63,248 bases of DNA from NCBI RefSeq assembly GCF_016786355.1, contig NZ_JADWYX010000052.1, positions 1 to 63,248 on the forward strand. Reading direction: 5' to 3'. Source of the stretch: Frankia sp. AgB1.9. GTDB taxonomy: Bacteria; Actinomycetota; Actinomycetes; Frankiales; Frankiaceae. The position numbers and the translations under genes were made by a program. The notes beneath the pieces were generated by a model that was not told the origin of the DNA, ran no database searches, and worked only from the letters and a program-made list of their open reading frames with translations. Numbering within the stretch: position 1 is the first letter of the stretch; every line of letters begins with the position of its first letter. Of this stretch, positions 25,391 to 35,086 are shown piece by piece.

Positions 25391-26377
25391 CTACCGCTGC
25401 GGATCGTCCTCGATGTGCGCCGGGTCGTAGGAGACCTCGATGGTCTCGAAACCCTTGCTGCGCTGGGCTTCGGCCTGCCCGGTGTAAGACCGTTCGTCGC
25501 CGCGGGTGAGTTCCACATTGTCGGTGAACGGCGTCAACAACGCCCGCGGATGGAGACGGTCAACCTTCACGACGTTGATTTCCACGCAGACGACGACCAC
25601 GGTGGCCGTGAGGTAGAGGAAGGCCAGCAGGCCGAGCACCAGGGCGAAGACGCTGTTGGTGGCGCTGGCGTTCTTGACGACGTGGTCCACGTAGGCGACG
25701 CCGAAGGTCTGCAGCAGCTGCCACGCGACAGCCCCGATGACCGCTCCAGGCGCGACCTCGCGGACAGTCAGCCGCCGCGCCGTCGCCACCTTGAAGACGA
25801 AGACGAAGATGATCGCGTTCAGCAGCACTGAACCGATCAACAGCACGCCCTTCATGACCGTGCCCAACGCGCCCGCGTTGCTGCCACTCAGCGTGGACAG
25901 CACGGTGGTTCCCAGCAGTGCCAACCCGGCCGTGGCGAGGAGAGCCAGGCTGCGGCCCCGTCCTTTGAGCGGGTTGGGCCGGTTGTTCCGCGGAACGGCC
26001 CAGGCGGTGTTCATCGCATGCTGGGCGGCCTGCGCGACCCCCAACGCGCCGTACAGCGACCCGAGGATTCCGATGACCAGCCCGAGCGTTCCCCCGCCGA
26101 TGCTGTGTGGATGGCCGAGCTGATCCCCCACGACCGGGATCTGACGCAGCGCCGACGTCTCGATGCGGTGCTCGAGGGAGGCGTTCCCGGACAGCACGAT
26201 GCCCAGCACGGTCGTCAGCAGAAGCAGCAAAGGAAACAGCGAGACGAAGGCGTAGTAGGCCATCAGGGCCGCCAGGTACCCGCCGAAGTCGTCCGCGTAT
26301 TTGTAAGCCACGGCGATCGGGAAGCCCACGCCCGGAAAACGACGTTGCAGGCGATCGAGCCGCTGGGTGAATGACAC
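25391..26377 (-). CDS. YihY/BrkB-family inner membrane protein
   Basis: A 328-residue protein with about six membrane segments. The family signature is near the N-terminus: YLAALMAYYAFVSLFPLLLLLTT spans residues 34-56, and it is followed by the conserved SLYGALGVAQAAQHAMNTAW. BrkB was first linked to serum resistance in Bordetella and YihY was once thought to be RNase BN; neither role applies clearly to actinobacteria. The C-terminal 50 residues are charged and cytoplasmic. It starts with GTG and is monocistronic. Confidence 0.93.
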   Translation of the reverse strand: MSFTQRLDRLQRRFPGVGFPIAVAYKYADDFGGYLAALMAYYAFVSLFPLLLLLTTVLGIVLSGNASLEHRIETSALRQIPVVGDQLGHPHSIGGGTLGLVIGILGSLYGALGVAQAAQHAMNTAWAVPRNNRPNPLKGRGRSLALLATAGLALLGTTVLSTLSGSNAGALGTVMKGVLLIGSVLLNAIIFVFVFKVATARRLTVREVAPGAVIGAVAWQLLQTFGVAYVDHVVKNASATNSVFALVLGLLAFLYLTATVVVVCVEINVVKVDRLHPRALLTPFTDNVELTRGDERSYTGQAEAQRSKGFETIEVSYDPAHIEDDPQR

Positions 26378-26448
26378 GCCTCAGTATGGCCGCCGGCCAG
26401 TCCGACAACCGTGACCTGTGCTCAGCGCACGGTGTCAGGTCGGTGGTG

Positions 26449-28788
26449 TCAGGTTGGCGGGGCGGTGGGGCCGGTCGCCACGATCAGTTCGATCGTGTCG
26501 CCCTGGTGGGCTCCGGTGTCGGGGTTCGGGCTCTGCTCGACGACACTCCCGAGCGGTGCCCAGGCTCCGGGCGAGCCCTTGACGGTGTACTTCAGCCCGT
26601 GCTTGGTCAGATCCGCCTCCGCGTCGGCGAGCTGCTTGCCGATCTCGTCCGGGACGCTGATCACGGGGTCGACCACGTACAGGGTCACCACGCTGTCCCT
26701 CGGGGCCGTGTGGCCGGCCGGTGGGTCGGTCCGGACGACTGTGCCCGGCTTCTGGCCGGCGCTGCCGGTGGCGGCGAGGACCGAGGTCGTGAAGCCGGCC
26801 TCTGCCATGGCGAGGTCCGCGCCCTGCTGGTCGCGTCCGACGACGTTGGGCACGACGACGTTCGGCACGACGACGGCCGGAGCCGTGGCCACCGTAAGCG
26901 TGATCGCGGTATCCGGGCGCACCGAACTACCGGGGGCTGGGTCGACGGCGGTGACGGTGTCCGGTGTGGCGTCGGCTCGCGGTGCCCGCTGGACCCTGAC
27001 ATCGACGAAGCCAAGGTCGGCGAGACGGGTCCTGGCCTGGGCCACCGGCGCGCCGAGGAGATCGGGTGGGATCCGTGTCAGGGCAGCCGGCTGGCCGGCG
27101 CTGAGGAGGAGAAGGAGTCGTGCCCCCGGGTCGACCTTGGTCCCGGCCCGTGGATCGGTGCCGGTGACGGTGCCGGCCGCGGTGTCACTCGGCTCCGCCC
27201 GGGTGCCCGAGACGCCCAGACCGCCCCGCCTGAGCGCGGCCGTGGCCTGCGCTGTCGTCAGGCCCGTCAGATCGGGCACGGTGACCGCTGCCCCGAGCGA
27301 GAGAACGAGGGTGACCCGTCCGCCGCTCGCGAGCCGCGTGTTACTGCCGGGGCTCTGGGAGACGACATGGTCCCGCTGAATCTCGGCGCTGACCACCGCG
27401 GTGCCATACGCCCAGGTGAAGCCCGCGCGGCGCAGCGCGGACTCGGCGTCGGCCTTGTCCAGGCCGGCGAGCACCGGGACGGTCGTGGTCGCGTCCGCGC
27501 GCAGCAGACTCGGGACGGTCACGATCGCCGCGACCAGAGCCGCGATCGCGACCAGTCCGCCCAGCGTCCACCACAGCGGACGGCGGGAACGGGCGCGCCG
27601 GGCCTCATCCCCGGCCTGGCTCGCGGGCCGGCTCGGCTCGCCGGATCGACCGGAATTTCGACCATCGGCCGGTCCGGAGGACGCCACCGATGCGTGCGGA
27701 TCGGGATCTCTGGACGCGCTGGCAAAGCGCCCGGACTCAGCCAAGTCGCGAGGTGCGGGACTGCTGGCGCCCGCGGGCAGGTCCAAGGGCCGGAACGGGC
27801 CGGCGACGGGGACAGCGACCGGGCTGAGCAGGTTCGTCGCGGCATCGTCGGCCGATCCCAGGTCCGCGCCGCCGTGGTAGGCGGCGGGCGCCGCGGCGCT
27901 GGCAGCCGCCAGGCCGACCGCGGCGTCGCGAACGTCGTCGTCCAGGCGCAGCGGCAGGCCGGCCTGGGTGAGCCAGCCGGGTCCGAACGCTGTCGCGGCC
28001 GCCGCGGCGAGGTCCCGCGCGAACGCGGTGGCGGACGGGTGGCGGTCGGCCGGCTCCTTCGCCATGGCCCGCAGCACGACCTCGGCGAGGACCGCGGGCA
28101 CGCCCTCCGGCGGCGCCGGCAGCACGGCCACCTGCTGGTACCAGATGGCGTGCGGGGACGAGGAGGCGTCGAACGGAGGCCGGCCGGCGAGCAGCCGGTA
28201 CATCAGGACACCGAGCGAGTAGATGTCGCTGGCCGGTCCGACTCTGCCGCCGAGCACCTGCTCGGGCGCCATGTACATCGGCGTGCCGACCTGCCCGCCG
28301 GCCGTCGTCGCCGTGCCCTGGAACATCTTCGCGATCCCGAAGTCGGTGACCTTGATGTTGTCCGCGGCGTCGAACATGACGTTGTCCGGCTTGATGTCGC
28401 GGTGCACCACACCCTGCCGGTGCGCATGCGCCAGCCCGGACGCGACGCCCAGGCCCACCGCGCAGGAAGCCCGCGGCGAGATTTCGGCCAGCCGGCTGGT
28501 GAGCGTGCCGCCGGCGAGCAGCTCCATCACGATCAGGCGCAGCCGGCCGGTCTCGGCGTAGTCGAACACCCGGACGACGTGCGGATGGTCCAGGCGCGCG
28601 AGCAGCTGGGCCTCGGCCGCGAACTCTCCGTCGAGGTCGCGCTCAGCCGACAGCACCTTGATCGCCACGTCACGCCGAAGCCCGCGGTGCCGGCCGGCGA
28701 GAACCAGCCCGAACGCACCCGCGCCGAGCTCGTCGCCGATCTCGATTGCCGGCAGCGCGCCCGCGACGAGATCCCGGTCAACAAGCAT
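26449..28788 (-). CDS. Ser/Thr protein kinase with five PASTA domains
   Basis: A 779-residue membrane kinase of the PknB/StkP type. The N-terminal kinase has GAGAFG in the P-loop, the lysine in DVAIKVL, the catalytic loop VVHRDIKPDN and the DFG in VTDFGIAKMF. A Pro/Ala-rich stretch leads to one membrane helix (LWWTLGGLVAIAALVAAIV), then five PASTA units outside. PASTA units bind peptidoglycan fragments or lipid II, so it likely links cell-wall state to phosphorylation. ATG 28788 gives the start MLVDRDLVAGALP. The fourth PASTA has an internal VVVPN duplication. Its kinase half closely resembles the island kinase at 43658-46012. Confidence 0.95.
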   Translation of the reverse strand: MLVDRDLVAGALPAIEIGDELGAGAFGLVLAGRHRGLRRDVAIKVLSAERDLDGEFAAEAQLLARLDHPHVVRVFDYAETGRLRLIVMELLAGGTLTSRLAEISPRASCAVGLGVASGLAHAHRQGVVHRDIKPDNVMFDAADNIKVTDFGIAKMFQGTATTAGGQVGTPMYMAPEQVLGGRVGPASDIYSLGVLMYRLLAGRPPFDASSSPHAIWYQQVAVLPAPPEGVPAVLAEVVLRAMAKEPADRHPSATAFARDLAAAAATAFGPGWLTQAGLPLRLDDDVRDAAVGLAAASAAAPAAYHGGADLGSADDAATNLLSPVAVPVAGPFRPLDLPAGASSPAPRDLAESGRFASASRDPDPHASVASSGPADGRNSGRSGEPSRPASQAGDEARRARSRRPLWWTLGGLVAIAALVAAIVTVPSLLRADATTTVPVLAGLDKADAESALRRAGFTWAYGTAVVSAEIQRDHVVSQSPGSNTRLASGGRVTLVLSLGAAVTVPDLTGLTTAQATAALRRGGLGVSGTRAEPSDTAAGTVTGTDPRAGTKVDPGARLLLLLSAGQPAALTRIPPDLLGAPVAQARTRLADLGFVDVRVQRAPRADATPDTVTAVDPAPGSSVRPDTAITLTVATAPAVVVPNVVVPNVVGRDQQGADLAMAEAGFTTSVLAATGSAGQKPGTVVRTDPPAGHTAPRDSVVTLYVVDPVISVPDEIGKQLADAEADLTKHGLKYTVKGSPGAWAPLGSVVEQSPNPDTGAHQGDTIELIVATGPTAPPT

Positions 28789-29022
28789 CTGACTCCGCCC
28801 GGCGAGAAACGGCCTCCGACACACGGATCACTCCGTTATCGGCATTGAGGTGCCGAAATCGTAGGCGCACGAGTGTCGGCGGCGGCGGTTCGATCGCTTT
28901 CCCGACAGGACCGCAACGTCACGGCCGCGCCGCGCGTCGCGTACGGCCCATCGCGAGACCTGGTTGGCGACGGGGCGCGGCCGGCGCCACGTGACCTACT
29001 TCTCTGTTCAGGGTGTCGCTGT

Positions 29023-29667
29023 TCAGGGTGCCGGATAGGCGGTGGTGAGCGTGCCGGCCTGTCCCTGGAAGGTGAAGGCGACGCCGAGCGGCTGGCTGAT
29101 GACCTCGGGGCGGGCAAAACCAATGGGGTAGGCGCCGGTGGCGTCCGGCAGCCCGACGGAGAACAGGACCTGCTCGGCGAGCGGCACGTCCGCGTTAATG
29201 AGCACGTAGTTGCCGACGGCCGGGTGGCCGAAGGTGCGCAGGCTGAGCGCCACCGTCGCTCCGGTGCCAACTCGGCGGAAGACAAGCTGACCGTCGATCT
29301 GCGCGGTTATCGTGCCGGCGCCGCGTTGCGCGGGTTCAAGCGGGAAGGTAAGTCTCGCCGAGATCGGGTTCAGGCACACGCTGGTCTGGCCCGGCGCGGT
29401 GGCGTAGGTGATGACGCCGGCCTGGGCAAGTGCCAGCAGGAATTCGCGGTTGAAGGAGAACTGCGCGGTTCCGACCCCCGGCGCCGGCGTCGTGGGCCGG
29501 GTCGGTGAGCAAAGCGGCGCGGATGTGGCGCTGGCCTGCGCCGACAGGGTCCTCGCCGCGAGATCCGGCGCGGCGGCCGCGTTCGCCGCTGTCGACGTCG
29601 CGGCGAGCATGGCCAGAATGGATAACAGGCCCGCCGTGAAGACTGTGATCCTGCCTCTGATGGTCAT
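29023..29667 (-). CDS. Secreted protein of unknown function
   Basis: A 214-residue protein with a clear Sec signal peptide (ITVFTAGLLSILAMLAATSTAANA, likely cleaved after ANA near residue 29) and no later membrane segment. A GAGGGG site precedes the ATG at a good distance. The mature part is rich in Ala, Thr and Gly with predicted beta strands (GTITAQIDGQLVF, VALSLRTFG, LGVAFTFQG) and two cysteines (LCSP and VCLN) that may form a disulfide. I do not recognise the family. It stands alone between the PASTA kinase and a RidA gene. Confidence 0.75.
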   Translation of the reverse strand: MTIRGRITVFTAGLLSILAMLAATSTAANAAAAPDLAARTLSAQASATSAPLCSPTRPTTPAPGVGTAQFSFNREFLLALAQAGVITYATAPGQTSVCLNPISARLTFPLEPAQRGAGTITAQIDGQLVFRRVGTGATVALSLRTFGHPAVGNYVLINADVPLAEQVLFSVGLPDATGAYPIGFARPEVISQPLGVAFTFQGQAGTLTTAYPAP

Positions 29668-29872
29668 GGGCCATCCCCTCTGCAGCGCTCACGCACTATT
29701 GGCTGACACGCTAGATGGCCCGGCCCGTCCGTGTTTCGTGAACAGCCGAAACTTCGCCGTAACGATGGTTGCGGCGCGTGACGATTGGGCCGTGACCGAG
29801 CACGGCCTGATACGACGTGGGAGTCTCCGAGGTGGAGACGACGGGCATTCTTGTGCTGCCGCCCGTGACCGC

Positions 29873-30280
29873 TTACGACGCGGCGACGACCGCGATCTCG
29901 AGCAGCCAGGACGGCTGGGCCAGGGCCGGGACGGTCACCAGCGTGCTGGCCACCAGGCGGCCGCCGAGGAACTCGTCGCGTGCCGCCATGGCCTGCGCCA
30001 GACCGGGCGTCTGCTCGGACGCGACCAGGTAGGTGGTGATGCTGACGATGTCTCCGGCCGTCATGTCGGCGGCGGCCAGAATCGCGGCGATGTTGGTCCA
30101 CACCTGGCTGGCCTGAGCCGACACTCCGTCCGGTACCGAACCGTCCGGTGCCACCGGCACCACTCCGGAGGTGTGCAGCCACCGGCTGGCGTTCTCGACC
30201 AGGACCGCGTGGGCAAAACGGGCCGCCGGAGGGGCCATGCCGTCGGGGCTGATCGTTCGGCGGGCGACGGAGTCGGACAT
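29873..30280 (-). CDS. RidA/YjgF-family protein
   Basis: A 135-residue Rid-type protein. The fold is recognised from LHTSGVVPVAPDGSV, then QASQVWTNIAAILAAADMTAGDIVSITTYLV. Classic RidA deaminates reactive enamines and imines and has a key Arg in a conserved C-terminal IEAVA-RA context. Here the C-terminus reads LEIAVVAAS without that Arg, so it may belong to a non-deaminase Rid branch. The upstream open frame is longer, but ATG 30280 matches the family start. It lies 76 bp upstream, on the same strand side, of the methyltransferase stop. Confidence 0.85.
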   Translation of the reverse strand: MSDSVARRTISPDGMAPPAARFAHAVLVENASRWLHTSGVVPVAPDGSVPDGVSAQASQVWTNIAAILAAADMTAGDIVSITTYLVASEQTPGLAQAMAARDEFLGGRLVASTLVTVPALAQPSWLLEIAVVAAS

Positions 30281-30356
30281 GTGTAGACCGTATAGCCCGC
30301 CGCGAGGCAGCTCGCCGAGCCCGGACTCGGTCCGGGCGAACCCCCCTTCGGGGGAT

Positions 30357-31226
30357 CTAGGGCTTCTGGCCCACGGCGGACCAGACGATGTTGCCGCCGG
30401 CCTCGGTGGCGGGATCACCAGCGGAGGCCGGGTCGTCGGGGCGCCACAGATGCAGGGGGACGATCCCCGGCGTAATGAGGTCGAGGCCCTGGAAGAACTG
30501 GGCGACCTCGGCCTGCGTACGGGCGGTGACGTCGATGCCCTGGGCCCGGTAGGCGCTGACGAGTTTGGCGACCTGGTCGGGATTGTGGTCGGCGGTCAGG
30601 TACGACATCGTCAGGTAGCTGCCGGACGGGAGCGCGTCGACCAGGGTGCGGATGATGCCGTACTGGTCGTTCTCGACGGGGACGAAATGCAGGACGGCGA
30701 TGACCGACAGCGCGACGGGCTGGGTCAGGTCGATGGTGTCCAGGAGTTCCGGGGCGGCCAGGATGCGGCCGGGGTCGCGCAGGTCGGCGTCCAGGTAGGC
30801 GGTCCGGCCCCGCGCATCGCTGGTAAGCAGAGCGCGGGCGTGGGCGAGCACGATCGGGTCGTTGTCGGCGTAGACGACTCGGGACTGCGGCGCGACCGCC
30901 TGGACGACCTCGTGCAGGTTCGGCCTGGTGGGAATGCCGGTGCCGATGTCGAGAAACTGGCGGATGCCGGCCTGCGCCAGATACCTGACCGTGCGCACGA
31001 GAAAGGCCCGGTTCTGGACGGCCGCGGCCGGGGTGTGCGGGAACGCCGCCTGGATCTGCGCCGCCGCCTGACGGTCCGCGGGGAAGTTGTCCTTCCCGCC
31101 GAGGAAGTAGTCGTAGATGCGCGCGGAGTGCGCGACGTCGGTTCTCAGGTCGACGGTCGCCCGGGGGCCGTCGACCAGCGACTCCTGCAACGAGGAGAAC
31201 TCCTCCGGCTCGCTGTCCGCCACCAC
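30357..31226 (-). CDS. DUF574-type SAM-dependent methyltransferase
   Basis: A 289-residue protein of the actinobacteria-specific SAM-dependent methyltransferase family once called DUF574. Hallmarks are SARIYDYFLGGKDNFPADR in the first 60 residues, the SAM motif QFLDIGTGIPT, and VVYADNDPIVLAHARALL. The family is strongly expanded in Streptomyces and Frankia, and its substrates are unknown. The gene is monocistronic; a 76-bp gap separates it from the RidA gene downstream on the same strand. Confidence 0.93.
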   Translation of the reverse strand: MVADSEPEEFSSLQESLVDGPRATVDLRTDVAHSARIYDYFLGGKDNFPADRQAAAQIQAAFPHTPAAAVQNRAFLVRTVRYLAQAGIRQFLDIGTGIPTRPNLHEVVQAVAPQSRVVYADNDPIVLAHARALLTSDARGRTAYLDADLRDPGRILAAPELLDTIDLTQPVALSVIAVLHFVPVENDQYGIIRTLVDALPSGSYLTMSYLTADHNPDQVAKLVSAYRAQGIDVTARTQAEVAQFFQGLDLITPGIVPLHLWRPDDPASAGDPATEAGGNIVWSAVGQKP

Positions 31227-31759
31227 AGCCCGCTCCCCACCGCCCGAATTCCCCTTTTTTGCAGGCTAGCAGCCACGATGGCCGTTTTCGGTAGCGCATG
31301 CTGGGGTGTCATCGGCCACCAGCCGGTCAACCTCACCCGCCCGCCAACCTGCCCCCTCTGCTTGCGTAGGGAGGCGTTGTGGGTGGAGGACTGGGCCCCA
31401 CCCGTCCTCTACGAGCGACCGTTGAGCCCGGCGACCTGGCCAGTCTTCCGCCGGCCAGTCTTCCGCTGGCCAGTCCCGGGACCGGTTCGGCGTCGTCCTC
31501 GACCGCGTTCCCAGCCCCGTCGCTGGCACCGGGGCGGCTTCTTGAATCACTCCGCGCACCGACGCCGCTCCTCAGGAGAACCCGGCCGCCGGCGGCTCCC
31601 CGTGGGCGGATCACAGCCCGGTCGCCAAACCTTCGGCCCGCCGCCGGTCGGGTCCGGAGCGTCTGACCTCCCGGGTCGGTTACCTTGACGGCCAGCGCCT
31701 ACGCTGAGTTCGGCGCATCGTCCCAGGTAGGACCGGACACACACGCGGAGGAGTTCGCC
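31227..31759. other. Divergent spacer without a convincing gene
   Basis: About 530 bp between the leftward methyltransferase and the rightward unknown gene. Short antisense frames exist but lack homology and codon bias. A GGCCAGTCTTCCG-type segment is tandemly repeated around 31437-31476. Both promoters should lie here. Confidence 0.55.
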
Positions 31760-32221
31760 ATGCCCTACGCCGTGGACTTCGGCACCGTATCGACCGTGGG
31801 GCTGGAGTCGTCGCCGGCCGCGGCGGCGCTCGCTGGTCTGCGCGCGAACGAGGCCCGGTACTTCAAGAACAAGTACGACCACGTCTTCACGGTCGAGCCC
31901 GCGAGCGACGCCGGGTCGACCATCGACTGGGTGAGTCGGATCCTTGAGGAAGAACGCGGCATCGTCATCGCCTCCCCTCCGCTCGAGGCGACCGCATTCC
32001 AGGTCGAAGACCTGAAGATCGCGTACGTCTTCTACGAGAACGGTCTGTCGATCAACGTGATGTACGCCCTCGACGACCTCGGGAAACGGGCGGTCGGTTT
32101 CAAGCTCTCCGACGGGATGGAAATCCCCGAGGAACTCGCCTCGTTCAAGTTCGCCCGGCAGAAGTCGAAGCTGGCCGGAACCATCCGCGGCTCCTACTTC
32201 GTCATCAAGAAAAAATACTGA
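31760..32221 (+). CDS. Conserved-looking protein of unknown function
   Basis: A 153-residue soluble protein. ATG 31760 is chosen because GCGGAGGAG lies just upstream; a TTG start 75 bases earlier is less likely. Low Pro and Arg content and alternating hydrophobic strands (FQVEDLKIAYVFYENGLSINVMYALDD) suggest a compact alpha/beta fold, and the C-terminus is Lys-rich (VIKKKY). There is no signal peptide, membrane helix or recognised motif. It has lower GC at synonymous sites than neighbours, with codons such as AAG and AAC frequent. It stands alone. Confidence 0.75.
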   Translation: MPYAVDFGTVSTVGLESSPAAAALAGLRANEARYFKNKYDHVFTVEPASDAGSTIDWVSRILEEERGIVIASPPLEATAFQVEDLKIAYVFYENGLSINVMYALDDLGKRAVGFKLSDGMEIPEELASFKFARQKSKLAGTIRGSYFVIKKKY

Positions 32222-32380
32222 CCCGGGGCCCCGGCAGGTTTGCGACGAGCGGAATACCGGCGCCGTGCGGTTTTCCGGTGCACTGCATGGCGCGACCGGA
32301 CCCGGGGTGATCGGCCTACCGGGACAGCCCGGCCCGCTTGCCGCGACGCATGTTCCCCGCCGGTGTACCCGCGGACGCGG

Positions 32381-33019
32381 TCATCGGCCTACTTCGCTGG
32401 GTAGTGGGCCGTGGCTGGCCACGACGCCGACGGTTCCGTCCGCGAGGCGGTAGGACAGTCCGACGACCGCGCACCGCCCCGCCGCGACCTCGCTCGCCAA
32501 CAACACCGACCGTCCCAGCAGGCCTTCGACCGTCCGCTGAATATGGGTCCGCACGAACTCGTCGATGCCCGTCGCGCCGGCCGCGCGGGCCTCGAGGATG
32601 CTCGGCATGACCCGTTCCACCACGTCCCCGATATAGCCGGCTGGCGCGACCCCGTCACGGTCGGCCTCGGAAGCCGCGGTGACGGCGCCACAGGAGTCGT
32701 GGCCCAGGACGACGACGAGGGGCGCTTTCAGCACACCGACGCCGTACTCGATGCTGCCCAGCACTTCAGGTCCCGCGACGTGACCCGCGGTCCGAACCAC
32801 GAACAGGTCTCCCAGCCCCCGGTCGAAGATGATCTCGGCGGCGAGGCGGGAGTCGGAGCATCCGAACAGCACCGCGAACGGGTGCTGCCGCGGGGCCACC
32901 GCGGATCGACGATCGGCATCCTGATTGGGGTGCAGCCGGTCCCCATGCACGAAACGCGCGTTGCCCTCCAACAGGGCCGCGTACGCATCGGCGGGCGAGG
33001 CGGGGTCGAGGTCGGGCAT
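32381..33019 (-). CDS. Beta-class carbonic anhydrase
   Basis: A 212-residue cytoplasmic enzyme that interconverts carbon dioxide and bicarbonate. The zinc ligands are complete: Cys in FGCSDSR with the Asp-Arg dyad, and His and Cys in VLGHDSCGAV. The segment YLIVRTAGH-like FVVRTAGHVAGPEVLGSIEYGV is typical. ATG 33019 matches the usual family start; a longer frame reaches 33118. It is not part of a recognisable operon and is convergent with the unknown gene upstream of it. Confidence 0.93.
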   Translation of the reverse strand: MPDLDPASPADAYAALLEGNARFVHGDRLHPNQDADRRSAVAPRQHPFAVLFGCSDSRLAAEIIFDRGLGDLFVVRTAGHVAGPEVLGSIEYGVGVLKAPLVVVLGHDSCGAVTAASEADRDGVAPAGYIGDVVERVMPSILEARAAGATGIDEFVRTHIQRTVEGLLGRSVLLASEVAAGRCAVVGLSYRLADGTVGVVASHGPLPSEVGR

Positions 33020-33312
33020 GCGCAGCAACGTACCTGACCAGCAAACGAGCGCCAGCCGCTTCACTCCAAGGATGGAAAACGTCACGTGAGACCGCACCGA
33101 AGACGCCTCGCGAGGCAAGGCAGGCCAGGCCCGAGGGACTCTCCCGCTCTCCGCGTGCGGCGACGCAGGCGTCGGTCAATTCGTCAACACTCGTCTCGAT
33201 TGCCGCGTTGGCCCTCTGGCGTCTGCGCTCGCGGGGTATGCGCAGAGTGCCTTCCGGACCCCATGCGATCTTTCTGAAACGATGGGCCTCACGATTTGCC
33301 GTGGCCGGCCGG

Positions 33313-35082
33313 TCAGGGACCCGGTGGGATCGTCGACCACGGGGCGGGCCGCGCGATCCCGGCGGGTAGCCGGGTGGTCGCGTCTCCGTTCGCCACGTCG
33401 AGTTGTCCCTGGGTAAGGCCGGTGGCGCCGGTGAGGTCGGCTCCGGTCAGCTTGGCGTCGGTGAGGTTCGCTCCGTCGAGCCGGGCGTTGACGAGGAATG
33501 CGTTGGTGAGGTTCGCGCCCTGGAGGCGTGCGTCGGTGAGGTTCGCTCCAGCGAGCCTCGTGTCGGTGAGGTTCGCGCCGGCAAGCCTCGTGTCGGTGAG
33601 GTTCGCGCCGGCGAGCCAGGTGCTGTCGAGAGTCGCTCCGTCCATCCAGGCGCCGGTGAGAGTCGCCCCGTCCATCCAGGCGCCGGTGAGATTTGCCTTG
33701 TCGAGTCGGGCACCGGTGAGGGTCGCTCCGCGTAGTCGGGCGCCGGTGAGGTCGGCCTCGCGTAGCCGGGCGCCGGTGAGGTTCGCCCAGCTAAGCCGGG
33801 CGTAGATCAAGTTCGCTCGGCGTAGTCGGGCGGCGATGAGGGTCGCTCCGTCTAGCCAGGCCCCATCGAGGGTTGCCTCGTCCAGGCGGGCCCCGGTGAG
33901 GGTCGCACCGTCGAGCCGGGCGTCGGTGAGGTCGGCTCGACCGAGTGGGACTGCGCGCAGGTCGGCGTTGGTGAGGTCGAGGTGGGCGAGGCTGGAAGCA
34001 CCGGTGAGGTCGGCGCCGGTTAGGTCCGCCCGCGGGACGCCGGGCAGCCGGGGAAGGCGTCCGAGGACTTGCACGGCAGTACGGACGTCGGTGGCCTCCC
34101 GCACCGGTGGCGGGTCCGTTCCATCGGTGGGCGCCGGCGGGCGCAGCGCCGGGTCGGTGCTACGGGAGCGTACGAACGCCGAGAGCATCTCGACAACGGT
34201 GTGCTGGTCGTTAGGGGAGTCGACCGCGATGCGCTCCAGCGAACGGATTCCGTTGAGTCGGATCGCGGGATTGTCCGGGTAGTTGAGCAGCTTCGCCGCC
34301 TCGACGTAGAGCTCGCGGGTGTGGGGGGTGTTCGTGTTCGCGGGCTCGGCGTCAGTCAGCACCGCGAGACTGTTAACGGCCTTGAGGGCTTCGTCGAGTT
34401 CCGCGGACTGGGGTGACGGCGCGAGCATGCGCATTACCCGGACGACCGCGCGGTCGTGGCCCGTCTGGATGACAGTGCGTCGCCACGCGGCGAACCACGC
34501 TCGCCGTGCGGCCTCGGGCACGTCGCAGACCTCGAGGATGGCCTCCAGGGTGTGCTCGGACGGCCTGCCGCCACTGATCGCGTCGTGGGCCGTCTGGATC
34601 GGCAGCGTGCGCGGTGGGGTCCACGACCGTGCCCGCCGCTCCATGTCACGAAACGACAGGCCCCTGCTACGCCGAAGCGCATCGAGCGCGCCGGCAAGAT
34701 CTTCGGGCGTCCGCACGTCCTCCGGCCGTGGCACTACCACCTGCGCCTGACCCGGCTGGCCGCCAGGAGCACGTCGTACCCAGGCCTTGTGTCCGCGGGC
34801 GGCGGTCTGGTGCTCGTCGCGCCAGGCTTCCTGCTCCTCGTCGGTCACACCGCACGCCAACAGGTAGGCCCAGGCCACAGACCAGGTCGGAACCTCCCGT
34901 CCGGCCGCGGCGGCGGCCAGTGTCGGCTTCGAGTAATGCGTCATGCGTGCCATTCGGTCGAAGGTCAGGCCCGGTGGCCGCTGCGCTCGCAGACGCTTCG
35001 CGAACGCGGCAGCCGGACCGCCCTCGGGGTCGATCGGCCGTTCGGGACGGCCAGGACGACGCGGGGCAACGTCCCTTGTCAC
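33313..35082 (-). CDS. HTH and pentapeptide-repeat protein
   Basis: A 589-residue protein. The first about 250 residues carry two XRE-like helix-turn-helix segments (GLTFDRMARMTHYSKPTLAAA and GLSFRDMERRARS), then a helical region, and from about residue 370 to 575 a run of some forty A(D/N)LxxA pentapeptide units, which form a right-handed beta-helix. HTH-pentapeptide fusions of this kind occur in actinomycetes; their role is not settled. GTG 35082 is taken as start, four bases past the stop of the upstream small membrane protein gene, so the two are probably translationally coupled. TTG 35103 is the alternative and would overlap that gene. The DNA is a dense 15-bp-period repeat, prone to slippage. 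Confidence 0.88.
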   Translation of the reverse strand: MTRDVAPRRPGRPERPIDPEGGPAAAFAKRLRAQRPPGLTFDRMARMTHYSKPTLAAAAAGREVPTWSVAWAYLLACGVTDEEQEAWRDEHQTAARGHKAWVRRAPGGQPGQAQVVVPRPEDVRTPEDLAGALDALRRSRGLSFRDMERRARSWTPPRTLPIQTAHDAISGGRPSEHTLEAILEVCDVPEAARRAWFAAWRRTVIQTGHDRAVVRVMRMLAPSPQSAELDEALKAVNSLAVLTDAEPANTNTPHTRELYVEAAKLLNYPDNPAIRLNGIRSLERIAVDSPNDQHTVVEMLSAFVRSRSTDPALRPPAPTDGTDPPPVREATDVRTAVQVLGRLPRLPGVPRADLTGADLTGASSLAHLDLTNADLRAVPLGRADLTDARLDGATLTGARLDEATLDGAWLDGATLIAARLRRANLIYARLSWANLTGARLREADLTGARLRGATLTGARLDKANLTGAWMDGATLTGAWMDGATLDSTWLAGANLTDTRLAGANLTDTRLAGANLTDARLQGANLTNAFLVNARLDGANLTDAKLTGADLTGATGLTQGQLDVANGDATTRLPAGIARPAPWSTIPPGP

Positions 35083-35086
35083 CGGG